A stretch of DNA of 64,000 nt from Nonomuraea angiospora (GCF_014873145.1 NZ_JADBEK010000001.1:11036001-11100000), one strand, 5' to 3'; shown: positions 39,238-47,908, counted from the first letter of the stretch. The notes: generated by a model not told the origin, from the sequence alone. Numbers and translations are program-made.

Positions 39238-40077
39238 ATGTACGACCAGAGCAGTCATACCTTTTTGAATGTGACGGGCTATGGCGTGACGCATGCAGCC
39301 GACTATCCGGCCGACGACTTCCGGGAGAATGGCCGCGACGACTATCGGACGACCGTCGAGCAGACCGCCGCATTTCTCGCCGCCGAGGCGGGGATCGACG
39401 GTTCGAGCACGGTGCTGGAGGTGGGCGACGACTGCGAATGCCTGCTGGTCTACCTGGCCCAGTGGTTCGGCTGCCGGGGCGAGGGGATCTTCGAGAGCGA
39501 GGAGTACGTCAGGTTCGCCCAGGACCTGTGCACGAACCAGCGGCAGCGACTGGACGTCGGCTTCCGGCGGGCGTCGGTGCTGCGGCTCCCGTACGAGCCC
39601 GGCAGCTTCACCCACGTCGTCAGCCACGGCGCGCTGCACAAGGCGCCGGACCTGCCGCGCAGTTATGCGGAGATCCGCCGCGTGCTGCGCAGCGGCGGCA
39701 TCTTCGCTTTCAGTGATTTCTACCGGCCGCGGACGAGGATCGGCGAGCGCACCCGGACCGAGGTCTACGACAAGTTCGGGTGGAACGACGGCTACACGCT
39801 CCTCGAATACCATTCCGCGCTGGAGGAGGCCGGCTTCGAAATCAGTTCGGTGGTCAATGTGACCGGCTTCCTCAGGCGGACGTTCGAGGGAAACGCGGAG
39901 GCGGCCCGGGCGCGCGCCGGACAGATGGCCGACGCCGAGGCCCGGGACAAAATGCTGGCCTTCTCCGCGTCATGCGAAGAAGTGCAGGCCGCCATCGACC
40001 GGAGGGAGGTCGGCTGGGCCATCGTCGTCGTCCGCAAACGGGACGCACCCGAAGGAGAAATGCCGCCTGACGCGTGA
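39238..40077 (+). CDS. SAM-dependent methyltransferase-like protein with degenerate motif I
   Basis: 279-residue protein with the Rossmann layout of class I methyltransferases related to ubiE/geranyl diphosphate methyltransferase. Motif post-I, the FTHVVSHGALHKAPD strand and the AEIRRVLRSGGIFAFSDF segment (motif III-like) are recognisable. The SAM-binding motif I, normally VLDxGxGxG, reads VLEVGDDCECLLVYLAQ and lacks the glycines, so SAM binding may be altered or lost. It could methylate the sugar amine or a hydroxyl, or be a non-catalytic relative. It follows the exporter by 206 bp and is convergent with the LAL regulator. The ATG at 39238 has GGAGGGA about 13 bp upstream. Confidence 0.75.
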   Translation: MYDQSSHTFLNVTGYGVTHAADYPADDFRENGRDDYRTTVEQTAAFLAAEAGIDGSSTVLEVGDDCECLLVYLAQWFGCRGEGIFESEEYVRFAQDLCTNQRQRLDVGFRRASVLRLPYEPGSFTHVVSHGALHKAPDLPRSYAEIRRVLRSGGIFAFSDFYRPRTRIGERTRTEVYDKFGWNDGYTLLEYHSALEEAGFEISSVVNVTGFLRRTFEGNAEAARARAGQMADAEARDKMLAFSASCEEVQAAIDRREVGWAIVVVRKRDAPEGEMPPDA

Positions 40078-40086
40078 AACCGGCCG

Positions 40087-42930
40087 TCACCCCGGAACGG
40101 ACGCCGAGCCGGGAAGGTGCCGGGAATTCTCCGCGACGAGCACGTTTCCGTTCGACGAGCCGAGCTCTTTCGAGGAGAACAAACGCGGAAGGTCGTTCCG
40201 GCCGTTCACCCCGAGTTTGCGATATATGCGGGTGAGGTGCTGCTCCACCGTACTGATGGTGATATGAGCTCTCGTCGCTATCTCCCGGTTCGTGTAGCCG
40301 AGCGCCGCCATCGAGGCGACCCGATATTCGGCGGGGCTCAGGGCGTTCTGGTCGTTCCCGGCGGCCATCACGCCGAATTCGCTGTCGAAGGCGTTCGCCA
40401 CCGACCTGCGCAGCGGCTCGGCATGGCAACGCTGGCCGACCCGGTCGGCCTGCTGGCCGATGAGCCGGGCCTTGTCCGTCTCGCCCAGGGCGGCCAGGGA
40501 GTGGCTGAGACGTGCCAGCGCGTGCGCCAGCTCCATCTTGTGGCCGGAGTCCTGGAGCATGTCGACGGCCTTGCGCAGCAGCGGCGGCCTGCGTCCGACC
40601 TCCTCGGCGGAGGCCAGCACCATCAGCGCGAACCCCCGGATCCGGGGGCTGTGGCCGTGCGGCGTGGCGTGGTGCAGCTCGAGGAACTTCCGGGCGCGGG
40701 CGTTGTTCTTCAGCACGACCGAGACTCCGGCCGCCCCGAGGCGCCAGGGGACCAGCAGCGGCGTGTCGACCTCCCAGGAGCGCATCAGCGTGCCGCACTT
40801 CAGGAAGTCGCTGAGGCCCGCGTGCGCCTGGCCGACCGACGTCCTGTAGTGGCCCCGCGCGAACAGGTAGTGCAGCCCGTACCGGGTCTGGTAAACGGTT
40901 TCAGGCAGGGGATGACGGAGGTACTGCTCGGCCTTCTGATACTCGCCCATCTCGGTGTGGGCCTCGATGAGGCTGGCCAGCGGCAGCGCCGCGAGCACGC
41001 CCAGGCTCCTGGGCGGCAGGATGCGCAGGGAGAGCTCGCCCCACTCGACGGCCTCCAGCATCTCTCCCTTGTGCTCGGCGATGTGCGCGCGGAAGGCCGC
41101 GAGCACGGCCAGCCACGTGGGTGAGGCACGCCGCTCCGCCAGCGCGTACAGGTTCTCGACCAGGGAGGCCGCCTCGTGGGTGCGGTCCGAATAGACGAAG
41201 CAGAACAGGGCCGCCTCGACCAGCTCGATGTTGCAGCCTTCGAGCTGCACCGAGTGCAGGACCTTCTCCGCCGTCCTCAGGGCCGCCTCGGTCTCGCCGT
41301 CGCGCAGGTTGGCGGCGAGCGCGGAGATCGTGCGCGCGTACGAATGGGCCGGATGCCGTTCGCTGCCCTCGCGTAAGGGGGTGGGCTTGTGCGTCCCGCG
41401 CAACCGGTGCAGGACCGGGGGGTGCGTGCTGGCCAGCCAGTGGTCGGCCGCCAGGCGCCACGCGTGGGCTCCGCCCGCCTCCGGGCCCTCGCCCTGCTCG
41501 GCCTGCTCCAGCAGCGCGAACATCTCCTCGGCCTCGTCGTACTGGCCATGCCAGAGCATGCACGTGAGCAGCCAGTGCACGTCCCTGGCGGGCAGCCGGC
41601 CGTCCCGCGCGGCCTGCACGAGCATGGGCAGGTACATGGTGGCGGTGGAGGGGTTGATCCGCCAGGTGGCCTTGGCCAGCGCCAGGGTGACCTGGATCCG
41701 CTCGTCAGGGCCGGAGCACAGGTCCGCCGCGTACCGGAGATAGCGCACGGCGAGCTCGTACTCGTCGGTGGCCAGCGCCTGATCGGCGGCCTCCCGCAGG
41801 ACGTCCAGGGCCCAGGGCTCGTGCTTGGTGCTGGCGGCGACCAGGTGGTCGGCGATCACCGTGGGCTGTACGCCGGTCGCGTGCAGCAACTGGGCGGCGC
41901 GCCCGTAGAGCTCTTTGAGGAGCTCCGGCTCCATGGAGTCCAGGACGGCCTCCCTGGCGGCGGGGTGGCGGAAGCCGTCCAGGCCCAGCAGGCCGATCTC
42001 CGCCAGCCATTCCAGGGTGCGGACCACGGCCGGCTGCTTGATGTGCAGCATCTCGGCCAGCAGCGGGGGAGAGGCCGACGCGTCCAGCACGGCGGCGGCG
42101 CGCAGGATCCGCAGGGGTGTGCTGCCGATGCGGTTCAGCAGCGTGCGGACGGATCCGGAGAAGCCGTCGTCGACCACCAGGCCGGTCCCGTCGCCGCCCG
42201 CGTTCTGCCGGTCCTCGATCAGCGAGCGCACCAGGAGCGCGTTTCCGCCGCTGACCTGGTGGATCGCCTCCGCCAGCGGATCGTCCGGCTCGGTCCCGAG
42301 CCGCATCTGCGCGATCCGGGAAATGGTGCCCGACGAGTACGGCGCCACTTTGATGCGGCGGCACTGCGGATGGTGCATGAGGTCGCTCTGAATTCTGAGC
42401 GGCACCCCGTCCGGCCCTTCGTTGACCGTGAAAACCATGAAGACGTTCGCGGCATGGAGCCGGTTTATGAAATGCAGGAGAATATCCAGCGACACCGAAT
42501 CCGCGTATTGCACGTCCTCGATCGTTATCAATACCGCGCCGCGCCGCGCGTGGTTGGTGATGATCTCCCACAGGCCGTGCGTGACGCCGATCCAATTGAG
42601 GTCCTCCGGCCGGATCCCGCGCGGTCCCGCGTTGAATACGGCCTCCTGCAGCAACTTCAATGCGGGCGGCATCTCGCCCAGCGCGGCACTCAGGCTCTGC
42701 GAAACCTGGTGGATGACGCCCAGTGAGATGTTCTGCTCGTTCCGTAGGCAGATGGCGCTCAGATGAGTGGCGCCCGACCGCACCGCCGAATCGGCGAAGG
42801 CGTGCAGCACCCGGCTCTTGTCGAACCCTGGAGGGCCGGTTATCATCGCAATTCTTCCCCAGCCATGCTCACTCTCCGCGAGCATGGTATTGAGGAGGGT
42901 GATTTCTGATTCGCGTTCGGCGAACTGCAT
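40087..42930 (-). CDS. LAL-type LuxR-family transcriptional activator
   Basis: 947-residue large ATP-binding LuxR regulator. The N-terminal AAA-type ATPase has a Walker A-like ITGPPGFDKSRVL and a Walker B-like AVLITIEDVQYAD; about 500 residues of helical repeats follow, and the C-terminal LuxR HTH reads LSPAEYRVASMAALGYTNRE then VEQHLTRIYRKLGVNGRND. LAL proteins are usually pathway activators in macrolide clusters (PikD, PimM type). The Walker A has FD where GxGKS has xG, a deviation that may affect ATP use. The ATG at 42928-42930 is chosen for GGAGA six bases upstream; the longer TTG start at 42969 lacks one. It may recognise the TAGGGG repeats. Confidence 0.9.
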   Translation of the reverse strand: MQFAERESEITLLNTMLAESEHGWGRIAMITGPPGFDKSRVLHAFADSAVRSGATHLSAICLRNEQNISLGVIHQVSQSLSAALGEMPPALKLLQEAVFNAGPRGIRPEDLNWIGVTHGLWEIITNHARRGAVLITIEDVQYADSVSLDILLHFINRLHAANVFMVFTVNEGPDGVPLRIQSDLMHHPQCRRIKVAPYSSGTISRIAQMRLGTEPDDPLAEAIHQVSGGNALLVRSLIEDRQNAGGDGTGLVVDDGFSGSVRTLLNRIGSTPLRILRAAAVLDASASPPLLAEMLHIKQPAVVRTLEWLAEIGLLGLDGFRHPAAREAVLDSMEPELLKELYGRAAQLLHATGVQPTVIADHLVAASTKHEPWALDVLREAADQALATDEYELAVRYLRYAADLCSGPDERIQVTLALAKATWRINPSTATMYLPMLVQAARDGRLPARDVHWLLTCMLWHGQYDEAEEMFALLEQAEQGEGPEAGGAHAWRLAADHWLASTHPPVLHRLRGTHKPTPLREGSERHPAHSYARTISALAANLRDGETEAALRTAEKVLHSVQLEGCNIELVEAALFCFVYSDRTHEAASLVENLYALAERRASPTWLAVLAAFRAHIAEHKGEMLEAVEWGELSLRILPPRSLGVLAALPLASLIEAHTEMGEYQKAEQYLRHPLPETVYQTRYGLHYLFARGHYRTSVGQAHAGLSDFLKCGTLMRSWEVDTPLLVPWRLGAAGVSVVLKNNARARKFLELHHATPHGHSPRIRGFALMVLASAEEVGRRPPLLRKAVDMLQDSGHKMELAHALARLSHSLAALGETDKARLIGQQADRVGQRCHAEPLRRSVANAFDSEFGVMAAGNDQNALSPAEYRVASMAALGYTNREIATRAHITISTVEQHLTRIYRKLGVNGRNDLPRLFSSKELGSSNGNVLVAENSRHLPGSASVPG

Positions 42931-44240
42931 CGACTCTCCTTCACCTGTTTGGTCGTAGAGGAAGCTCAATCAGCAAGCGGACCGGGAGCAGTCCAGGGAT
43001 CTTCGGTTGCCGACTTCGTCACGTTCGAGCCGAGGTTTTCGGCGTGGCGCGGAAGACGCCCGGCCCCTCCCGCCCGCGGGCGATGAAGGCGTCACCGGCC
43101 GCCCGGAGGCGGCGCGGTGGCCGTGCTTCGGCGTGGTGGCGGGTGGCGGCGGTCTGCCGAGCCACGACCGCAGGTCCTCGCGTGAGCCGGCCCCGGACCG
43201 GGACGGCTCGATGTTCGCGCAGCTCGAAGCGGCCGTCCGGTGGTCCCGGGCGGAGCCTGTCCGCCTCCGCCCGCCGGGTCCGGGTGACCGGCGTCCGAGG
43301 CGCGAGGTGGTGTCCGCGCCCGAGCCGCGCGGTACGGCCGGAGCCCCGCCCGGCGTGCGGCCCGCCGCTCCCGAAAAACGGCCGGCGCGCACGACACGGC
43401 CGCCACCGCCGGCGGCCGAGCCGGTGCGGTGGTCCGGCAGCTGGGCGGCGGCCACCGGCGGGCGGTCGCCATGGGTGAGAACGGAAAGGATTCCCTGCCC
43501 CCTTCGAAGTCGATGACCCGCGGCCACGCTACGACCGGACGGCAGAACGCCATCCGGCGGCGCGGCCGCCCGGCAGGGAAAACAAGCCCGGCGACGCGGG
43601 GACGGGTTTCCCGTGGTTCACCGCGATTTCACTGACAATGCGATAAAGATTGAGTGCGGCAGCGCCATTCGCGCTCTCGCCGACGCCCGTGAATTCCTGT
43701 AACATGTGCGGCCACGTCTCCATCATGCGTATCAGCGGCTTGCGTAGCCGGTGTGCTGCGAAAACACACCGCCCGGCAGACCTTGCACCCCGACCGAATC
43801 GCAAACGGGCGCCCAAACCGTCACGGTAATGTTATGCGCTGGTCGGAGTCAAGGAAAGGCCACCTTGACGGCACCGCTCCGGACAGGCGTGGATCACTGT
43901 AGTCCGGAATGCCAATAGCCGTAAACCGGGGGCCGCATGATTCTCCGCCGCAACGGTGCTCAACTGGGGCGATGAAGCCCATCTCTTTTCGGGCGGCCGT
44001 TTACTGGAACGTACCAAACGGGGTGGCGGAAATCCGCCCCGAGCGCTCCTCTTGCGACGTTGTCGCATCTGGAATCTCCGGAGACCCCCGCAGGTGAACA
44101 GTCCCTCCTGCCCCCAGGTTTGTGAACATTGCACAGAATTCCAAGATCATTTATGGCGTGAGTTGGCAGCGCCCCTACGGTGCCCGCCGAGCGGGCCCGC
44201 CGCCCTGGTCGCGGAGCCGGGAGGGCCGGCGGGGGCCCGC
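42931..44240. other. long gene-free region upstream of the LAL regulator
   Basis: No gene is supported here. The GC-rich part (about 43000-43560) has open frames on several strands but all are Pro/Arg/Ala-rich with no family resemblance. The part from about 43620 to 44140 is clearly more AT-rich and has frequent stops. It may hold the LAL promoter and long leader sequences. No tRNA, repeat array or transposase fragment was seen. Confidence 0.5.
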
Positions 44241-44430
44241 AGGGGTCCGCAGGGGTCTGCAGGGGTCTGGGGGCCTACGCGGCACGCCGGACCCCTAGAT
44301 AGGGGGGGTGTAGGGGGTCAGCTCGCCGGGGCCCGCGCGTAGCTTCGGAATCGGCCTGGCCGGCTTCCGGTTGCACGCGCATGCGTCCCGGCTGCCGGAG
44401 AATTCCTTTCCCCGGCTAGAGGCGGGAGGC
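44241..44430 (+). promoter_or_regulatory. phased AGGGGTC and TAGGGG repeats before the starter-activating gene
   Basis: Three copies of an AGGGGTCYGC-like unit lie at 44241-44250, 44251-44260 and 44261-44270 (10-bp period), followed by CCCCTAGATAGGGG at 44292-44305 and a second TAGGGG at 44311-44316, 11 bp after the first. This is the densest copy of the motif also found before rmlB/carboxylase, the PucR region and the glycosyltransferase operon. GGGAGG at 44424-44429 is the ribosome-binding site for the TTG at 44436. Confidence 0.55.
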
Positions 44431-44435
44431 ACATA

Positions 44436-45953
44436 TTGAACGGGTTGATTTCCACGGCGTATTCTCCGCGGCCGCGGCTCATTCACGAACTGCTGGACGA
44501 GGCGGCCGCCATGAATCCGGACGGGATCGCGGTGCGCGACGCCCGCGGCGGCTGGAGCTATCGGCGGGTCGTCGAGCTCAGCCGCGCTTTCGCCGCCTGG
44601 CTGGCGGCCACGGGCGTCGAACCCGGCGACCGGATCATCGTGCAGCTGCCCAACCTGCGCGAGACCGTCCCCATCCTCTACGGCGCGTCGCGGCACGGTG
44701 TCGTCTTCGTGCCCCTGAACCCCGGGATGAAGGCGTACCACCTGCGGTCCGTGATGGCGGACTCCGAGCCCAAGCTGGTCATCGGGGCCGGCGAGGCGCT
44801 GCGGGAGGCCGCCGACGTGCCCGTCCACGGGATCGACGAGCTCTGGAGGGAAGTGGAGGCGTTCGCCGGGCGCCCCGTCCCGGGCGGGCCGGCCGAGGTC
44901 CGGCCGCAGGACGTCGCGGTCCTCATGTACACCTCCGGCAGCACGGCGGCGCCCAAGGCGGTGGTGGGCCCGCACGCGCAGGTGACGTTCGCGGCGTCGG
45001 CCATCAACGCCGTGCTCGGCTACCGTCCGGGGGACGTCGTCTTCTGCCGGTCGCCGATGTCCTTCGACTACGGCCTCTACCAGATCTTCCTGTCCGCCCT
45101 CGGCCAGGCGGAGCTGGTGCTGGCGGGTGAGGGCTCCGACCTGGCGCTGCTGAGCCAACTGCAGGAGTGCGGCGCGACCGTCGTGCCGATCGTGCCCTCG
45201 CTGGGCGCCATGCTCACGACCCTGGGCAGGCGGGCCCCCGGCTCGGTGCCCACCGTGCGGATGTTCACCAGCACCGGCGCCGCGCTGCCGGCCTCGACCA
45301 TCGAGGGCCTGCGCGAGTGCTTCCCTGGCGCCCGGGTGGTGCGGATGTACGGGGTCACCGAGTGCAAACGGGTCACCATCATGGAGCCGGAGCTGGAACG
45401 GGAACGCCCCGACTCGGTCGGCCGCCCCCTGCCCGGCACCCGCGTGCTGATCCTCGGCGACGACGGCTCGCCGCTGCCCGCCGGCGAGACCGGGGAGATC
45501 GTGGTGGCCGGGCCCAACGTGATGGCTGGATACTGGCGCGCCCCCGAACTGACCGCCCGCGTCTACCGCCGCGACGCGGCCACCGGTGAGACCCGCCTGC
45601 ACACCGGCGACTACGGTTTCCTCGACGAGGACGGTTACCTCTACTTCGAGGGCCGGCGCGACGACATGTTCAAGCGCAAGGGCACCCGGATGAGCACCAT
45701 CGAGATCGAGGCCGCCGCGATGGACATCCCGGGCGTCCGGGCCGCCGCGGTGCTGCCGCCGGGCGAGCGGCACGATCTCGCGATCATCGTCGAGGGCGAC
45801 CTCGCCTCGCACGTCGTCCTGCGCGAGCTGGCGCAGCGCCTGGAGCCCGCGAAGGTGCCCGCGATCTGCCGCGTCCTGCCGTTCTTCCCGCTCACCCTCA
45901 ACGGCAAGAACGAGCGCAAGGACCTCGTACGGTTCCTGGAGGAGACGCCCTGA
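44436..45953 (+). CDS. beta-amino acid adenylating enzyme (VinN/FlvN-like)
   Basis: 505-residue stand-alone ANL adenylation enzyme. The P-loop is LMYTSGSTAAPKAV, the pocket segment MSFDYGLYQIF, the A5 region MYGVTECKRVT, the hinge TGDYGFLDEDG, and the C-terminal Lys is in LTLNGKNERKD. From memory of VinN work, Asp230 binds the beta-amine and Arg331 the alpha-carboxylate. Here the matching residues are Asp211 and Arg312, both offset by 19; Ser299 corresponds to Thr280. This predicts activation of an aspartate-type beta-amino acid onto the free carrier, before decarboxylation. TTG start at 44436 with GGGAGG upstream. It is the last cluster gene on this side. Confidence 0.88.
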   Translation: MNGLISTAYSPRPRLIHELLDEAAAMNPDGIAVRDARGGWSYRRVVELSRAFAAWLAATGVEPGDRIIVQLPNLRETVPILYGASRHGVVFVPLNPGMKAYHLRSVMADSEPKLVIGAGEALREAADVPVHGIDELWREVEAFAGRPVPGGPAEVRPQDVAVLMYTSGSTAAPKAVVGPHAQVTFAASAINAVLGYRPGDVVFCRSPMSFDYGLYQIFLSALGQAELVLAGEGSDLALLSQLQECGATVVPIVPSLGAMLTTLGRRAPGSVPTVRMFTSTGAALPASTIEGLRECFPGARVVRMYGVTECKRVTIMEPELERERPDSVGRPLPGTRVLILGDDGSPLPAGETGEIVVAGPNVMAGYWRAPELTARVYRRDAATGETRLHTGDYGFLDEDGYLYFEGRRDDMFKRKGTRMSTIEIEAAAMDIPGVRAAAVLPPGERHDLAIIVEGDLASHVVLRELAQRLEPAKVPAICRVLPFFPLTLNGKNERKDLVRFLEETP

Positions 45954-45962
45954 GCTCTCCCG

Positions 45963-46013
45963 CGATCCCGGGCCGGCTCGGGCTGGGCTTGAGCCGGGTT
46001 CGGCTCGGGATCG
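45963..46013 (+). terminator. hairpin at the right end of the cluster
   Basis: CGATCCCG at 45963-45970 is complementary to CGGGATCG at 46006-46013. The interior GGCCGGCTCGGG/GAGCCGGG adds further pairing, giving a GC-rich stem directly after the VinN-like stop codon. No U-tract. Confidence 0.5.
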
Positions 46014-46182
46014 GGGCGCGCTCGGGCCTGGGGAAGGCTTTGCCTCCTGCCGGGAGACGCCGCGGGCCGCTCCCGCTAGCGTGGGAAGTGCTCATGCGCC
46101 GTACTGGCGTTTCCCGGGAGCCCACGTCGACGCTCCGTCAGCCCGCATCAGCCGGGCGCGCCACCTCACGGAGTGATCTTTG

Positions 46183-46344
46183 ATGCTCGAACGCCTGCTC
46201 GTCGCCGCCACTCTGGTGGCGCCCGCGCTCATCGGCTCGCTCTCGCTCTCCGCCCCATCGACCGGTACGGCCGTCGCCGCCACGGTGGCGCAGGCCCCGG
46301 CCGCGATCCCGCCCGCTCCGGTCCCTCCGGATGACGACGAGTAG
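46183..46344 (+). CDS. small putative secreted peptide (53 residues)
   Basis: The frame reads MLERLLVAATLVAPALIGSL, a signal-peptide-like start with a hydrophobic core, and ends in a Pro-rich tail PPAPVPPDDDE. CGGAG lies about 10 bp before the ATG. No family was recognised. Because the GC-rich context makes short open frames common, the evidence is the signal sequence, the ribosome-binding site and its place in a gap between well-defined genes. Confidence 0.45.
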   Translation: MLERLLVAATLVAPALIGSLSLSAPSTGTAVAATVAQAPAAIPPAPVPPDDDE

Positions 46345-46421
46345 GAGGTCCGCCGCCGCGCCGGCATCCGTCGCCCCGTGAGGCACCCCCTCGCGGGGCG
46401 ATCCCGTGCGCGGGCCAGTGG

Positions 46422-46466
46422 TTGTGCGGAGTTTGTGTACGACGTAAGCTTACGTGGTACACAAAC
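46422..46466 (+). promoter_or_regulatory. promoter with 36-bp palindromic TetR-type operator
   Basis: A 36-bp palindrome centred on the HindIII-like AAGCTT spans 46431-46466; the left half is GTTTGTGTACGACGTAAG and the right half CTTACGTGGTACACAAAC, differing at only one symmetric pair. TTGTGC (46422-46427) and TAAGCT (46445-46450), 17 bp apart, form a possible -35/-10 inside it. It precedes the membrane protein-TetR operon, so it is most probably the autoregulatory operator of the TetR gene at 46909. Confidence 0.75.
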
Positions 46467-46480
46467 TTCGGGAGGTCACC

Positions 46481-46912
46481 CTGACCACGATCGCCATCGC
46501 GCTCCCTCTCCTCTGGCTGGCCTGGCTGGCCCTGACCGAGTGGGTGCCCATGTTCCCGCTCAACGACCTGAGGCCCGGCAACCTGCGGCCACGGCTGCTC
46601 GCCGCGGCGATCAACTACCCGTTCCCGCTGCTCATCGCCGCCGGCATCGCCCTGCACCGTCCATGGTCGCTGATCGCCGCGTCGGCGTTATGCGGGCTGA
46701 TCCTGGTGGGACACCTGACCAGCTGGTGGCTGCCGTACTTCGGGCTGAGCTCCGAAGCCCAGAGGCAGGTCTACGAGCGCGACTACGCCCGCACCCTCAA
46801 GATCCTGCCCGCGGCCGGGCACGCGGTCGTCCCCGACGTCCAGCACCTGGTCGTCGGCCTGCTCAGCGTGGCCATGCTCGGCACCACGCTGGCTGTCACA
46901 CTGGCCGCATGA
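46481..46912 (+). CDS. small four-helix membrane protein in TetR operon
   Basis: About 143 residues with four predicted membrane segments (IAIALPLLWLAWLAL; INYPFPLLIAAGIAL; LIAASALCGLILVGHL; LVVGLLSVAMLGTTLAVTL). No named family was recognised; it may be the target of the coupled repressor, for example a small transporter or stress membrane protein. Start choice is uncertain: the GTG at 46454 lies inside the palindromic operator and probably at the transcript start, while the strong GGGAGG at 46470-46475 is spaced correctly only for the CTG at 46481. The stop overlaps the start of the TetR gene (ATGA). Confidence 0.7.
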   Translation: MTTIAIALPLLWLAWLALTEWVPMFPLNDLRPGNLRPRLLAAAINYPFPLLIAAGIALHRPWSLIAASALCGLILVGHLTSWWLPYFGLSSEAQRQVYERDYARTLKILPAAGHAVVPDVQHLVVGLLSVAMLGTTLAVTLAA

Positions 46913-47520
46913 GCACCACGCCACGACGCGGCCGGGGCGGGCGGCCGCCCCAGCTGACCACCGAGCAGATCGTCACCGCGGCCATCGCCCTCCTCGACGA
47001 GGAGGGCCTGGACGCGGTGACCATGCGGGGCATCGGCGCCCGCCTCGGTGTGGCCGCGATGTCGCTGTACCGGCACGTGCCCAATCGCGACGCCATTCTG
47101 GCCGCGATCGTCAATCGCCTGTTCGCCACCGCGCTCGCCGGGTTCGACCCCGGCCCGACGTGGGCGCAGGCGGTGACGCGGTTCGCCGTGGCGTACCGGC
47201 GCATGCTGCTCGCCCACCCGCACGCCGTGCCGCTGCTGGCGACGTACCCGGTCGACGTCGAAAGCGCCCTGCCACTGCTGGCGGGTTTGCTCGACCGCTT
47301 CACCGCCGCCGGCATCGAGCAGGACGAGTCCCTGATCGTCATCCAGTCCGTCGGCGTCTACGTGCTCGGGCACGCCCTGGCCCAGGTGGGCACGCCGCCC
47401 GGCTCCGACGCCCCCGCTCCTCCACCCGACCCCGCCGCCCTCGGCTTCTACGAACGGTGGTTCACCACGGGGCTGGAAGCCATCGTCACGGGCTTCCAGC
47501 AGCGGCTCCTTCCCCGGTAA
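46909..47520 (+). CDS. TetR-family transcriptional regulator
   Basis: 203-residue TetR protein. The DNA-binding domain covers residues 15-65 with LTTEQIVTAAIALLDEEGLD and the recognition helix region LGVAAMSLYRHVPNRDAIL. The C-terminal domain is of the TetR_C type for small-molecule binding. Translationally coupled to the membrane protein upstream. The 36-bp palindrome at 46431-46466 is its probable operator, so the pair would form a self-regulated, ligand-inducible unit. Not obviously linked to the PKS cluster. Confidence 0.9.
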   Translation: MSTTPRRGRGGRPPQLTTEQIVTAAIALLDEEGLDAVTMRGIGARLGVAAMSLYRHVPNRDAILAAIVNRLFATALAGFDPGPTWAQAVTRFAVAYRRMLLAHPHAVPLLATYPVDVESALPLLAGLLDRFTAAGIEQDESLIVIQSVGVYVLGHALAQVGTPPGSDAPAPPPDPAALGFYERWFTTGLEAIVTGFQQRLLPR

Positions 47521-47581
47521 GGGGGGCGGCTGCGACGGGCGGACGTCCCTGGGCACGCCGTACGACCTCTGAGGCTCCGGG

Positions 47582-47908
47582 TCAGAAGGCGTTGACGAGG
47601 ACGACGTAGGCCGCGGTGCCGATCCCGACGCTCAGGATCGTCCGGCGGCCGAACGCGAGATGCACCCCCGCCGTGACCGCGACCGCGAGCAGCGCGTACA
47701 GCGTCGCGCGCGGCTCTGCGGCGATGGTGCCGTGCAGGGCGGTCACAGCGAGGATGGCGAGGATGCCAACCGGCATCCACACCGAGAGCCGCCGCACGAT
47801 CGCCGAGCCGCGCAGCGTGCGCAGCAGCGCGAAGGGGACGGCGCGCAGCGCGAGCGTGATGGCGAAGACGATCGCGAGGACGGCGACGAGGTAGGCGGTG
47901 CTAGGCAT
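47582..47908 (-). CDS. azlD: AzlD-family branched-chain amino acid export subunit
   Basis: 108-residue membrane protein with about four hydrophobic segments and the AzlD hallmarks: a TLALRAVPFALLRTL start, VWMPVGILAILAV and the C-terminal ILSVGIGTAAYVVLVN. AzlD works with the larger AzlC as an exporter of branched-chain amino acids. Here azlC is missing: upstream on this strand only a short hydrophobic reading frame remains (stop at 47901-47903, overlapping the azlD start by 8 bp). azlD may therefore be non-functional or work with a partner elsewhere. Confidence 0.82.
   Translation of the reverse strand: MPSTAYLVAVLAIVFAITLALRAVPFALLRTLRGSAIVRRLSVWMPVGILAILAVTALHGTIAAEPRATLYALLAVAVTAGVHLAFGRRTILSVGIGTAAYVVLVNAF

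Noticed and set aside
43007..43553. Overlapping GC-rich frames in the gap before the LAL gene
   Set aside because: All are Pro/Arg/Ala-rich, overlap on both strands and lack ribosome-binding sites or motifs.
42970..44240. Insertion sequence or transposase remnant
   Set aside because: No terminal inverted repeats, target duplication or transposase motifs were found.
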